Assembly (NCBI GenBank): GCA_037176725.1
Contig: JAZBRS010000029.1
Location: forward strand, 124,777,001 to 124,841,000
Origin: Posidonia oceanica
Taxonomy: Eukaryota; Streptophyta; Magnoliopsida; Alismatales; Posidoniaceae
DNA length: 64,000 nucleotides
Direction: 5' to 3'
The number at the start of each line of letters is the position of its first letter. Within the stretch, counting starts at the first letter, position 1. A program made the position numbers and the translations under genes. Shown one piece after another: positions 21,241-32,698 of the stretch. The notes under the pieces were generated by a model, which was not told the DNA's origin, made no database searches, and saw nothing but the letters and a program-made list of their open reading frames with translations.

Positions 21241-23793
21241 TGCTGCGAGCACAAGAGGGGCTACCGGAGGGCTGGCTAAGTAATAGGGAGAAGGATGCTG
21301 GTGCTGGTAGGTTGCTACAGACCCTGGCTGAGACCTAGCTAATAGGCTGACTAGGGGCCTACCTAAATAGGAGGCTGGGGTTTGGGCCTGAGTTTTGACT
21401 TGAAGGTGTACAGGGGCAGGGGCCTGAGGGTGCATGGTAGGGCGAGTGGCGGAGCGCCCCGGCTTGGCACGCGGTCGGATCATATGGACTCCCGACTCGG
21501 AGCCGGCAATGGCCGCACGATACAGAGCTAGAGGAAAGGGCTCCGAGACATCATGAATGAGCTCGGAGGGGTCTACCACAGACGCAACAGGCCCGGAGGG
21601 GGAGAGAGAATAGATTCCCGAGGTCCCCGTGCCTTCCGAATTGGGATGCTCCGGGAGGGGCTGGTGGACAATGCTGGGATGAGGGGATGCTAATGCTTGT
21701 GCAGGGGCTGATGCTGATAAAGGGACAGAAGAAGGTGCCTCGTGCGTGTGGATCGAAATCGTTCCCGATTCAATCAGGTTCTGAATGGCGTCCCACAGAG
21801 TGAGGCAACTATTCGTCGAGTGCCCTACGGCTCTAAGAAAGTCGCAAAAAAGGTGCGCCTTATGCCAATACGGAAGTGGATTTCGCAGCGGGCGAGCCTC
21901 GAGAAACCACAGAAATGTCGCAACCTTGGGGAGGACAACGCTCAATGGCTCCACCAGTGGGGTGAATTGACGACATGGCCGCCTTTGCCCCTGGGGCTGT
22001 GCTTGCCGGACTGGTGGGGCAGGATACACCGGTTGGGCGGTGGTAGTGATTTATGGTGTGGGAGGTGCTCTAGGTGCTGCTGCATATACTACTTGAGGTG
22101 AGGGAGGCCGAACCGCCAGCTGAACAGGCACGGGCGCGGGGTCGACGTAAGCAACAGTAGGTTTCGGCGAGTCCTTCTTCTTAGGCCGGCTGCTGGTGGT
22201 ACCACTGCTGTTGCTGCTGTTGCTGCTAGTGGTGGCCTGCTTGACAAACGCAGAGAGTGCTGGGAAGTTGCCACTCCGTAGCGAACTCTCCATGCAGGTG
22301 CCAGCCTGAATCAGTGCAGTGAAGGTTGTGACAAGTTGAATGCTGAGCAGAGCCCCGACAGCAGGTTGCGCACCCCCGATCACAATCTCGAGCGACTCCT
22401 CATCAGAGGGGCCATCTCGAACCTACGAAGCGAGTGCACGCCAGCGGCCGACATACTCCCCGAATGGCTCGCCGGGGTTTTGCTTTAATGCGAACAGGTC
22501 CGCGCGCTTAGGGACCAGGTCCAAGTTGAAGGAGTATTGTCCCAGGAACGCCTGGCTGAGGTCGTTCCACATCTTGATGCTGGCCATATCAAGTGAGGTG
22601 AACCACTTGAGCACAGGGCCACTTAGACATTTCTGGAACAAGCGGATTAGCAACCTCTCGTCAGCCTGGAGCTAAGCGAGATCTCCACAGTATGCCTTCA
22701 GATGTGCTATTGGGCAGCCTCTACCATTGTATTTTTCAAATACCAGGATGCAGAACTTCGGGGGGAGTACCGCCTTTGGGAAGTAACAGAGGTCTCGGAA
22801 CTGGTAAGACTGGTGGTCTGTACCCTGCACTTGTCGAAGTGCTTTCTCCAGAACGGTGAACCTGTCGTCATTGGATTCTGGAGCTGCTGCCAAAGGAGGT
22901 GGTATAGCAGGGGCAGGGGCCACATACGCCGCATAAGATGCACCGAGGTGCTCCTCTAGGTCAACCATCACATCACCTGGTGGAGCGACGAGATGGGTAG
23001 CGTATCCGTGCGGGTGTGTTGTGTGTGCTGGCATGTATGCTGGGGTGGGGTATTGCTGATGCAGGGGGTACGAATAACTAGCATGCTGAGTAATAGGTGA
23101 TGCAGAGTGCTGGAGCGTCAGCTGCTGCATCGGCACGGTGCTAGGCTGCAGGCCAGAGGGATACTACGCTCCGACCAGTCCCAAAGACTGACCACCAGGT
23201 GCTAGAGGAGGATGCTGTGCGGGGTGTTGTGCATATGTAGGAGGCAGAAGCTGGGCCCCCATCGCCTGAGCAGTGACTAGTTGAGGCGGTGGTCTGGGCG
23301 GGGGAGCAGAAGGGAATGCCTGCGACATGAGAGCAGGTCGCAGCGGAGCCTCGGGAGCAACAGGAGTGAATGAAGGGCGAAGAGATAGAGCCATGCCCTG
23401 TAGTCTCTGGGCAGTCTCCATCAGTTGCTGATACTGCATCTCAGGGGACCCGTCAGTAGGTAGGCTGAGTTGCAGGATCGGCAGGGGACCAGAATCAAGC
23501 GGTTGGGACACAGATTGTCCAAGGGGCGAAGGTCCTAAGGCGAAATTCGCCGTAGCAGGGTGAGTGTAAAAAGTGACATTACCTTGGGGAGGAGGAGTCA
23601 GTGGTGTCTCCGGAGCGCAGGCAGCAGTTACCAAGATAGTCTCGGCAACTGGGTCCGGTAGAGCCTGCCACTGCCCCACAGAATAAGAGGGAGACGCTGG
23701 CACAAAGGGAGTCAATGCGGGAGCCGAAGGGACCAAAAGAGGGGCCACCTCCAGGGCAACAGGGACATAGGAATCACCAACAAGCTGGGCCAT
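21238..23793 (-). pseudogene. Gag of element B
   Basis: Structural nucleocapsid precursor. I choose ATG at 23,793 (MAQ...) because the same MAQ start stands at 42,398 in element A. The first 250 residues are Pro/Ala-rich; the retrotransposon gag core follows (LPPKF.ILVFEKYNGRGCP, AHLKAYCGDL, LKWFTSLDMASIKMWNDLSQ, AFLGQYSFNLDLVPKRADL). Then comes a CHHC-type knuckle region CDFLRAVGHSTNSC, in which Leu replaces the first His seen in elements A and C. Stops: TAG at 23,164, 22,672, 22,423 and 21,238, TAA at 22,051; all in one unbroken frame. Confidence 0.9.
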
Positions 23794-24961
23794 CGCTGAT
23801 CGAGAACGGGTGATCACAGGGCTACGAGAGGGAGCAAGAGGGCGAATCCTAGGAGGAGTTATGTTCGCTAAAGCGAAGTAGCTCGAAAAGGGAGGGATGA
23901 TCAGAAGTAGGGGTCGCAGTAGGGGCGTTAGTAAGAGAAGGCACTCAAGCTCCAGCTAAGGAACTCACTGACAGACCTCTGCGCGAAAAGCAAACAAATA
24001 ACAAGGGATTAGAACCCGTAAGTAAAAAGCAAATGTTTAAATGTATGATATGAATGCAGATGTATGCTTTCTAGCATGCTCTCCCTCACCAATCTAGGGT
24101 GTCCTAGTGGGCAGTCTACTTCAGACGCTCAGGGGTGTACGGGTCGCCGACTCAGGCTAGAAAAAAGCAAGTCCTACGTCTTAAATCCGGCCCAAAGCTC
24201 AGGTGGTGACGTAGTGGTGCGTAGGTGGCCTTGACCCTGCTAGAAGCATGGGTGGTACCCTCTACTAAGACCAACGTGGCCCCCTGACAAGGGGGACAGA
24301 CCGATCTACTTACACCACGCCAAAACGCTGGGGGCAAGAGACCGAGACTATCCTTCTCAGACTGTAGGTGGACTCAGATGAGAAGAATGCATGCATGCCC
24401 TATATGATGCTTTATGCAAATGCTTCGTGTTTTATCTTACATGTTTTATTATCTCAAGGAGGTGCAAGTGTGTTTGCAGTCTCTAGTTGCTCCTAGAAGT
24501 TCTTTTTACTTGCTATTTTTAATTAGCCTTGGGGGAAGCAATCAGTCTCTAATTGTCCTTAGGCTTAATGCAAAAGGGGAAGAAAATCACCCAATCATGG
24601 CAAGCAGACAACACACATCATTGCAAAAGGCATGGGCATGGCATGTGTATGTGTGTGTGTGAGCATGATAGTGAAAGGAAAAACACTTACCATGGCAAAA
24701 AGCAGGTATGCATAGCATGTGCAGGTGCAGTGGCATTGCATTGGTGTAAAAGGAAGCATTCATCATTCAAAAGGCATGCATGGTGTGCCAAGCAAGTATT
24801 TAGACATGTGATGCAGGCAAATAAAGCAACACAAGCAATCATGGCATAAAGCAGGTAAATAAACAAGCAAGCAGGTAAGCAAGTAAAGCAGGCGGAAGCA
24901 AAAGGCAAGCAAAACACCAAAGCAAGAGGCGAGAAGGCCAAGGCGAAAGCCGGAGTACTGC
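23794..24961 (-). other. Leader (5' untranslated region) of element B
   Basis: Lies between the primer-binding site and gag; conserved with 42,399-43,606 (A) and 29,495-30,585 (C). It includes a CCCCTGACAAGGGG mini-hairpin near 24,281 and a longer stem-loop at 24,353-24,385. No gene is visible. Confidence 0.75.
24353..24385 (-). promoter_or_regulatory. Conserved leader stem-loop, element B
   Basis: CTTCTCA (24,353-24,359) pairs with TGAGAAG (24,379-24,385) across 19 nt. The same arms and spacing are found in A (42,953-42,985) and C (29,988-30,020). A packaging or dimerisation role is only a guess. Confidence 0.6.
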
Positions 24962-24979
24962 TCCCCAGTGGAGTTGCCA
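24962..24979 (-). other. Primer-binding site of element B
   Basis: Minus-strand reading TGGCAACTCCACTGGGGA, one base from the LTR end. The consensus of the copies here (TGGCGACTCCGCTGGGGA) matches, from memory, the 3' end of plant tRNA-Arg(ACG), the primer type reported for this lineage. Confidence 0.75.
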
Positions 24980-24980
24980 C

Positions 24981-25297
24981 TGTAGTAATCCTGAATTCTA
25001 ATCGTCCATGCACGTTACCAAAGCTTGCGTGCATCGATCAAAATAGGCTCACTATATGCGGCAAGATCCGAGGGAAGAAACTTGACTCGGAAACGCTAGC
25101 AAAAGAAAAGAAAAGAAATGATAAGACAAAATCGGAGTCACCACTAGGTCTATTGAATTGGAAGACAGGGAAAACCGGGGGTAATACATGAAAAGACATG
25201 TAAAACCGGATGCAAAGAGGGGCAAAGGGATGCAATGCTAAGCTATGCTATGCTATGCTATGACTCATGCCTAGGATAAAGGAAAGGTCGATACGAG
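24981..25297 (-). mobile_element. 5' LTR of element B, first fragment (U5/R side)
   Basis: Collinear with 6,175-6,490 of the 3' LTR at about 96% identity by hand count, then it breaks off after CGATACGAG. The expected next ~140 bp of LTR (equivalent to 6,491-6,631) are missing; the LTR resumes at 34,397. Confidence 0.88.
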
Positions 25298-26650
25298 GTG
25301 ACAAACGAGGGACATGCCAGTCCTCACGGACCTACCCACGCGGTGGGCGGCAAAATTTGAAAAGCGCAGAGCCTCTGAGTGAGGCAGGCAAAAATGCTCG
25401 TCCTTGGCTCCGATTTTCGAAAACAGGGAGAAAGGAAGAAGAAAACAATATATTACAGCATGCATGATTTGGTGGCTTTGGACTCAAAGCAGCTACGCCA
25501 TGAGGATGCTTCTGCGATTGCTGTCTCAGGAGACCCGATCCTCGAGCGACGCCATGTCGAGTTGTGGTCGGTGGCTCTCTTTTTCACTCTTGGCTTGGGA
25601 TGAGGCCTTGGCTTTGCAGAGTATAGCCTTCGGCTGCGGGGTAGTGGAAGCATTGGATGCAGCTTCTTAGCCTCCTTCTCAATTCTTCGGGGACCGACTG
25701 CCGCTTTTGACGCTCACAGAATGATGTTTCTTTTCCCCTCATGAGTGACTGGAGTTGCATCTAGCCTACCAAGGAAGTAGTGATGTCTGCAGAGGAGATT
25801 GGAGTGTGCTGCTGTGCTCGGAGGGTGGGGTCGGGTTTTCCTGATAATGCATCTCGTGTAGTTGCCAGTGTGGCACTTGAAGTTGAAGGCTGAGGTGGCT
25901 TCGACGCTCGTCCGAGTCACTCCTCTCATGAGCGCCTTCTTTCTTCACCTTCTTTCTGCATTTTTCTTTTGTGCTCAGCATGCATATCATGTTGTCATTT
26001 CTTTTGCTCACATGACCTCTATTCTTTTGGATATGCATGTCTTCACCCTCTTGGGGTAGTAGTCCCGGATGAGGCGTTGAAAGTTTGGCTGATCGGCGTA
26101 CACCTTCGGCCTCTGCAATGTGTCGATAGCCTCTGGCTATACTCTGCTCTGCTTTGGTCCTATCCATGATCGATGGACTCTCTGGTTAAGGTGGATCTCG
26201 CTTCGGGAGTTTTTAGGCTCAGCGAGACGCTCTGTTCTGCTCTAGTCTCACTCTGTAGCCACATACAAGAGATGACGCCGCTCGGGTGAGACCTACCTAA
26301 GACTGTCACTGCTTGACATCCTCCAGGCGCTGCTTGTTTGTCCAAAGTCGGGTTTCTGATTATGCAAATGTTTGTGGGTTTTGTACATTTTAGCAGGGGA
26401 AAGGACAAACATGTTTTTAGGTTTTGCATTGGTTTTGTATTTTTATGATTTTTGCTTAGGAAAACATAAAAGGGAAAACCAGCAGCAAGGCAAAGAAAAT
26501 ATTTTTGCTATTTTTTATTTTCTTGATTTTTTGGCTTTATGCTTTACAGAATGCAAGAAATGATATGTACATGCAATAAATAACAATGCATGATAGCAAA
26601 TATGTGCAGGATGAATGGATGTGCATGCAAAGTGATTGATATGTGCAGGT
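25298..26650 (-). other. Unassigned 3' part of element C or foreign segment
   Basis: This lies between the broken 5' LTR of B and the GTTGACGG repeats of C. It does not match any other part of the window and has no LTR edge. On the minus strand around 26,040-26,110 one frame reads KVYADQPNFQRLIRDYYPK, which looks protein-like, but I do not recognise the family. The rest has many stops. The 3' LTR of C should lie in this area and is not visible. Confidence 0.4.
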
Positions 26651-26907
26651 GATAAGTTAACGGACTTATCGCCGAATAGTTTGGGATATCAGCCCGTATG
26701 GTAAGTTGACGGACTTACCGCCAAACAGTTAAGGCTGCCAGCCCAGTGATGATAGGTTGACGGACCCATCGCCGGATAGTTAGGGGTATCAGTCTGTATG
26801 ATGATAGGTTAATGGACCTATCACCGGATAGTTAGGGGTATCAGCCCGCGATGATAGGTTAATGGACCTATCACGAGATAGTTAGGGGTATCAGCTCGAT
26901 GATGATG
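26651..26907. repeat. GTTGACGG hairpin repeats (five units), element C
   Basis: Five units of 48-52 bp. Stems: GATAAGT/ACTTATC (26,651-26,670), GGTAAGT/ACTTACC (26,700-26,719), GATAGGT/ACCCATC (26,751-26,770) and GATAGGT/ACCTATC (26,803-26,822 and 26,853-26,872). The 6-nt loop is always TGACGG, TAACGG or TAATGG. Each unit continues with CCGGATAGTTAGGGGTATCAGCCC-like sequence. Confidence 0.85.
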
Positions 26908-27301
26908 AATGCATGTGGAAAAAGAAATGCAGATTTTTAAGGTTTTTACTGTTTTTTGACATGGCAAGAAAACACAAAAACAAAACAAAACAAAACAAAA
27001 AAGGAAAGACAGTGCAGAAAACAAAAGAGAGGTAAGAAAAACTTACCTATCAGCAACCTCGGGAGGGAGGTGCTGGGTCTGCCCCTACGCTGCTGATGCT
27101 GTCGGCGGGATCTGCTGTCAGCAATGTGGGGAGCACTGGGGCTGCTGATGCTAGAGAAGAAGCTTACCTGGACGGTGTCGCAACTGGGCTTGCTGTAGAT
27201 TCTGCCGTTGTGCTTCCAAGCATCCCTCGAACAAACAGGGAGGGATAGGAAGGGGGATTGCGCCGATGGGATCAGAAGGACCCACTGGGGCAGAGCTGAA
27301 T
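26908..27301 (-). other. Non-coding junction region of element C
   Basis: Follows gag on the minus strand. Here pol would be expected but none is present. Two good 5' splice-site-like words are seen on the minus strand (AGGTAAGT near 27,043 and AGGTAAGC near 27,168). An A-rich CAAAACAAAACAAAAC tract lies at about 26,975-27,000. No gene is visible. Confidence 0.5.
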
Positions 27302-29494
27302 TCAAAGAAGATTGGGGTAAGCCCCCGAGGTTCCGGCATCCTCGGAGCCCGCAGGCTTAGAAGAGGAAGGGCCAGCTATGCTAGGGTGTGCAAGTGCGGG
27401 TGCAGGTGTGTGGGCAGCCTCCTGCGAACTGACAATGAGGGTCATGTTGTCAATCAGGTCCTGAACGACATCCTGGAGAGTGAGGCAATTATCTGTCGAA
27501 TGCCCCGGGGCTCGATGGTAATCGCAATGCTTGCTCGCATCGTACCACCTTGGAAGAGGACTTGGTGGAGGGCGAGTTTCTGGAAGCCTCAGAAGCAACA
27601 CAACTTGGGGAAAGACGGCGCCTAGCGGCTCACCGAGTGGGGTGAAGTTGCTTTTTGCACGGCAAACTCGTCTCTGCCTAGGCTGTCGTCCTTGCCGAGC
27701 TGGTGCGATGTGATGCACTGGCTCAACGGTGACAGTGTGTGCAGTGGGTGCATAAATAGGTGTAGGCACTAGCGGAAAAGGATCTAGCAGACTTTCTGCA
27801 AAGGCAGGCACCTCAGGAGGATCAGTGCAAGCGATGGCGTGCTACTCGGAGCAATCGGAAGCGGAGTAGTTGCTGCTGCTGCTGCTGCGGCGATTGCTGG
27901 TGCTGTCGGCCTGCCTAGCCAGTGCAGAAAGTGCAGGGAAATGCCCACTCTGCAGTGAGCTTTCCACGTGAGCGCCAGCCCTAATCAGCGATGCAAACCT
28001 AGTGATGTGCTGGATGCAAAGTAGAGTCCCAGTCGCTGGCAGCGCCCCTTTGACGATCATCTCGATAGAATCCTCTTCGGAGGGCCTATCTCTGACCTGG
28101 GCAGCTGTGGAACGCCAGCGACCGACATACTCCCCAAATGGCTCTTGGGGCCTCTACTGGATGGCGACAAGATCCTCCCTCTTGGGGATCAAGTCGAGGT
28201 TGAAAGCATATTGCTTAAGGAAAGCCCGAGAAAGACCAGTCCAAGTCTGAACCGCAGCCGTGTCAAGAGACGTGAACCACTTGAGCGCGGGGCCGGTTAA
28301 ACTCTTCTAGAACAGGTGGATAAGGAGCCTTTCATCAGCCCAAAGCTGAGAAAGATCCCCGCAATAAGCCTTCAGATGCGAGATGGGGCAGCCTCTACCA
28401 TCATATTTATCGAAGTCCAGGATGCGGAACTTCGAAGGGAGTGCGGCCTCGGGAAAGAGACAGAGGTCGCGAAATTGGTAAGGCTGGCGGTCCTGGCCTT
28501 GCACTTGACAAAGTGCTCTCTCTAGATCACTTAACCTGGTAGGGAAGGCGTCAGAGGCTGCTGCTGGCGAGGGTTGTGCAGCAGAGGTAGGGACCACGTA
28601 TGCTGTGCGGGTCGTGCGAGAGCGCTCCTCCGAATCCACCATCACGCCACCTGGTGTTGTAGTGTGAGGGCCAGCAAACCCGTGCGAGGGTGCAAGGTGT
28701 GGTGCTATGAATGCAGGAGCCTGAAACTGATGCAAGGAAGATGGATAGATAGAATGCTGTGCAGTGTGAGGTGTAGTGCGGGGGAGTAGTAGCTGTTGCA
28801 CTGGCACGGTGCCGGGCAACGGGCTTAAGGGGTGCTGTGCTCCTGCCAATCCAGAAGACTGACCACCAGAGGAAGGAGTTGCATGCAGTGCAAGGTGTTG
28901 TGCAGGTGCAGGAGGCTGACAAAGCGCCCCCATCGCCGGAGCTGTGAGGAGCTGGGGCGATGGAAAAGGCGGAGGTGCAGTGTAGCGAGCTTGCAGGGCT
29001 ACAGAGGGCGGCACCGGAACCTCAAGGGTTGAACGGGAAGAGCAGGCCACAGTCGGGTCGAGCGCGAGAGCCATGCTTCGCAGCCTATCGGCCTTAGCCA
29101 ACAAACGTCGCACTTGCAAGGCAGAGAACGCATCGACCGACGGGCCAGGGCGCGAAGAGGTGTCCGCCAAGGGAGGCATGGAAACCAAGGAAGCAACTGG
29201 AGTGGATCCTATGCAAAGGGTAGCCGCAGAAGGCTGAATTCCTGAGACGGGAAGGTCCTGGGATGGAACACAAGGCGACGCTCCTGGAGCTAGAGTGGCA
29301 GTCACCGCGGCAGATGCGGTGACAAGCTCCAGGTCGGTTGGAGTCGACCCTTGATCTAGATAAAGGGGCTAGGAGGTCTCCCGCACCAGAAGTGGAGAGG
29401 AGACAGGGGACGCCAAAGCAGGGGAAGGAGAGACCGAAATCGGTACCTCTCCTGCCGCCAATGAGGAAGGAGGCTCGCCAGTATGCTAGGCCAT
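27302..29494 (-). pseudogene. Gag of element C (pol absent)
   Basis: ATG at 29,494, but the third codon is TAG; another TAG stands near 29,371. The frame then runs with a Pro/Ala/Ser-rich first part, the gag core (FRILDFDKYDGRGCPISHLK, YCGDLSQLWADERLLIHLF, stop at 28,307), a divergent middle, and a CHHC knuckle CDYHRAPGHSTDNC in 27,811-27,302, which is intact. After gag the sequence passes within about 400 bp into 3'-type repeats, so protease, RT, RNase H and integrase are gone: a deletion derivative that would depend on enzymes supplied in trans. Confidence 0.85.
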
Positions 29495-30585
29495 AGCGGA
29501 CGGCGGGCGAAAGCAAATAGGTCTACGGCTGAAGGTAGGGATACAAGACCTAAGGAGAGTTACTGTCGGAGGCGACAGGCAGCTCAGAGACAGAGAGGGA
29601 CGCTCAAGAACCTAGCTGAAGGAGCCCGTACCTACCTGCAAAACAAATAAACGCGTTAGAGGTTGGATGCAAAAAGAGATTATTAGGGGTGGCATGATGT
29701 AGATGAATGCCCTAATATGCGCTCTCTTACCATGTATGTCCTGAGTAGATGACCTACCAGGACGCACTCAGGGGTAATGGGATTATGCAGACTCCAGGTC
29801 AGAAAAACAGGCTCCCGTCTCGACCCTGCCAAAGCTCAGGTATAACGGGTGGTGCATTGGTGGCCTCCACCCTGCTAGAAGCATAGGTGGTACCCTCCAA
29901 TAACACCAACGCAACCCCTGGACAAGGGGGACAGACCGATCTACTCACACCACGCCAAAGTGTTGGGAGCAAGAGACTGGGACTATCCTTCTCAGACTAT
30001 GGGCTGACTCAGGTGAGAAGAATGCATGCTTTCTAAATGCTAATGCAAATGCTTTAGAATGTTTTACTTGCGTTTTATTAACCAAAGGGGAAAATTGCAA
30101 GTTTTGGCTCTAGTTGTGCTTAGATGTTATTGCTTTGCTTTATTGTAGCTTTTAAATTAGGTAAAAGGGGAGCAGGCAAGTTTCTACTATCCTAGGCATG
30201 GCATATGCGAAGGGGAGAGAAACAAGAAGTCATGGCATGCAAGCAATTCACACAATAAGGCAAAAGGCATGGGCATGGCATGTGCAAGTGTATGTGGTCA
30301 TGATAGTGAAAAGAAAAACACTTATCACAGTAAAAGGCAGGTATGCATAGCATGTGCGTGTGCAGTGGCATAGCAAATGTGCAAAGCAAAACATTCATCA
30401 CCCAAAAAGCATGTATGATGCCAAGCAATTATTTAGACATGGGATGCAAGCAAATGAAGCAGCGCAGGCAATCATGGCATAAAGCACTTAAATAACCAAG
30501 CAAGCAGGTAAGTAGGCGAAAGCAAAAGACAAGCAAAACACCCAAACAAGAGGCGAGAAGGCCGAGGTGAAAGTCAAAGTACTGC
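29495..30585 (-). other. Leader of element C
   Basis: Conserved with leaders of A and B, including the stem-loop 29,988-30,020 and a GGTGGTACCCTCCA block. From about 30,060 it becomes A/G-rich with AAGCAAGCAGG words. No gene is visible. Confidence 0.7.
29988..30020 (-). promoter_or_regulatory. Conserved leader stem-loop, element C
   Basis: CTTCTCA (29,988-29,994) pairs with TGAGAAG (30,014-30,020) across 19 nt, as in elements A and B, although the loop bases differ. Confidence 0.6.
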
Positions 30586-31038
30586 TCCCCAACGGAGTCG
30601 CCACTGTGTGACTCTGCTGGGAGCCGACACAGGCAAGCAGGCACACAGACAAGGCAAGCAGGGGCATGAGGCAAGCAAAGGAATGCAAAATGCAAGCGGC
30701 GAGAAAGCCAGAGCGAAAGCTGGAGTCTGCTATCCCCAGCGGAGTCGCCACTGTGCGACTCTGCTGGGAGCCGACACAGGCAAGCAGGCACACAGACAAG
30801 GCAAGCAGGGGCACGAGGCAAGCAAAGGAATGCAAGATGTAAGCGGCGAGAAAGCCAAAGCAAAAGCTGGAGTCTTTCCCCAGCGGAGTCGCCATTGTGC
30901 GACTCTGCTAGGAGCCGACACAGGCAAGCAGGCACACAGACAAGGCAAGCAGGGGCACGAGGCAAGCAAAGGAATGCAAAATGCAAGTGGCGAGAAAGCC
31001 AGAGCGAAAGCAGGAGTCTCTCCCCAGCGGAGTCGCCA
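30586..31038 (-). repeat. Primer-binding-site array of element C (four PBS copies)
   Basis: Three tandem units of 147, 144 and 144 bp, each carrying an 18-bp primer-binding site on the minus strand: 30,586-30,603, 30,733-30,750, 30,877-30,894, plus the LTR-adjacent copy at 31,021-31,038. The last three match the consensus TGGCGACTCCGCTGGGGA; the first has one change. Each distal PBS is followed on the + strand by ACTGTGYGACTCTGCT, where the LTR would begin. Only the 31,021 copy abuts the LTR. Confidence 0.88.
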
Positions 31039-31998
31039 CTGTGGTAATCCTGAATTCTGATCGTCCATGCACATTACCAAAGCTTGTGTGCACCGATCAA
31101 AATAGGCTCACTATATGCGGCTGGATCCAAGGGAAGAACTCGACTCGAAAATGCTGGCAAAAGAAAAGAAAAGAAATGATAAGACAATTCGGAGTCGCCA
31201 CCGGGTCTATTGAATTGGAAGACTAGGAAAACCAGGGGGTAAAGTATGAAAAGACATGCTGAATCGAATGCAAGGAGGGGCAAAGAGATGCAAGGATAAC
31301 CTAAGCTATGCTATGCTACTATGCTATGCTATGACTCAGGCCTAGGATAAAGGAAAGGTCGATGCGAGCCAAGAGAAAGGGCAAGGACTCCTGTTACGCA
31401 CGGGGAAGGTGTTAGGCACCCCGATACGTCCGAGAGTTGGTCTTTCTTAGGCAATCTCGCGCATATGCAGGGAATTGCTAGCCTAATGCCTAAATGCCTT
31501 AAATGCTTACCTATTATGCAAGGGAAATAAACGTGCTATCTAAGTGCTCAGCCACGCTGCTAGTGTTTCGAACTGGGCGGACCCTGATTCGTGAGAACTC
31601 CTAAGCAGTAAGCATCATGGCCCTTATATGCAGATGCAAGCGATAAAACAGAATGGCGGGAAAACCAAGCAATGCAGGCAACATGCAAGCAATAAAGTAA
31701 AACAAGTGCGGAAAATGATGCAAAAAATGCAGGAAATACTACAAAGCATGCAAAACGATGCAAAAGGCGGAAAGCAATGCAAAGGGGGGAGGAAAGCCAT
31801 GCAAAGGAGCGGGAAAACAATGCAAAATGCAAAAAACGGGGCAGAGTGCCGAAAACGAGGCAAAGCAGAGTCGAAATCAAAACAAAGGGGTGGGTAACCT
31901 ACATTGGGGTTGCAGCAAGCCGAAGAAGCGATAAAACGCAAGAAACGGTGAACGAAACGAAATCTACACTTTAAAACGGCTGTCAGCCATCTACAAGC

Positions 31999-32056
31999 GT
32001 TGGACGCTGGCAACACTAGCGTCCAACGTTGGACGCTGGGAGGGCCCACGTCCAAC
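31999..32056. repeat. 29-bp dyad cluster 1, C LTR
   Basis: Units 31,999-32,027 and 32,028-32,056; the junction 32,019-32,036 is the perfect 18-bp palindrome. Confidence 0.9.
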
Positions 32057-32238
32057 ACCCATTGCAGACAGACAGCTTGCATTTTTTGGAAAACCATGCA
32101 TTCTAACTATATGGATGTAGTACTGATGCAAATATGCAACTAAATGGGTGCTAGACATGCTAATCTAACCTAACAGAAGATTAGAGGAAGAATCAGAACA
32201 AGGGGCATGCCAAAATTAAAGATCCAAGCATGCCGGTT

Positions 32239-32296
32239 GTTGGACACCTGTAGGCTGGGCGTCCAACGTTAGACGCTAGAGAGGCTGGCGTCCAAC
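32239..32296. repeat. 29-bp dyad cluster 2, C LTR
   Basis: Units 32,239-32,267 and 32,268-32,296. The second has GTTAGACGC with an unmatched GCGTCCAAC, a half-way state compared with B, where both arms are changed. Confidence 0.85.
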
Positions 32297-32469
32297 AAGA
32301 ACAGAAGGCAGAGGGGAGAAAAGATGCATACAAGTGATAGAGGAGAGTTGGGATCATGCATTTGGGTCACTGGGGTTGAGCATGGAGCAAGCAAGCAAGC
32401 AGGGGATGCAAAATAAAATCAAACAGGCCTTACCTGTGCTGAGTGCCAGGCCAGAGGCACAACCAGGAC

Positions 32470-32527
32470 GTTGGACGTGAGCTAGGTCGGCGTCCAACAT
32501 TGGATGCCAACACCAGCAGCGTACAAC
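32470..32527. repeat. 29-bp dyad cluster 3, C LTR
   Basis: Units 32,470-32,498 and 32,499-32,527 (second arms ATTGGATGC and GCGTACAAC). Better preserved than the same cluster in B. Confidence 0.85.
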
Positions 32528-32698
32528 GCTCTGGGAGGCACAACACACAAAAAGCATGCATAAACAAGCAAATAAATTAACTGAAATAAAAGAACAGATG
32601 CTACTGAAGCTAAACATGCATAAGAACACAGGAAGCAAGTAAATAAGCAAGATCAGAGAGGTATGCAAGCATTAAACAATCAAGAGATGAGCCAGGGC

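Noticed and set aside
30586..31038. Possible tRNA-Arg gene fragments
   Set aside because: Only the complement of a tRNA 3' end is present, in the right place for a primer-binding site; no cloverleaf.
31628..32097. Cys/Phe-rich and Gln/Lys-rich frames in LTRs (also 6,771-7,215 and 34,506-34,979)
   Set aside because: They lie in LTR repeats with AACGATGCAAAA words and are not kept in sense, length or start between LTR copies.
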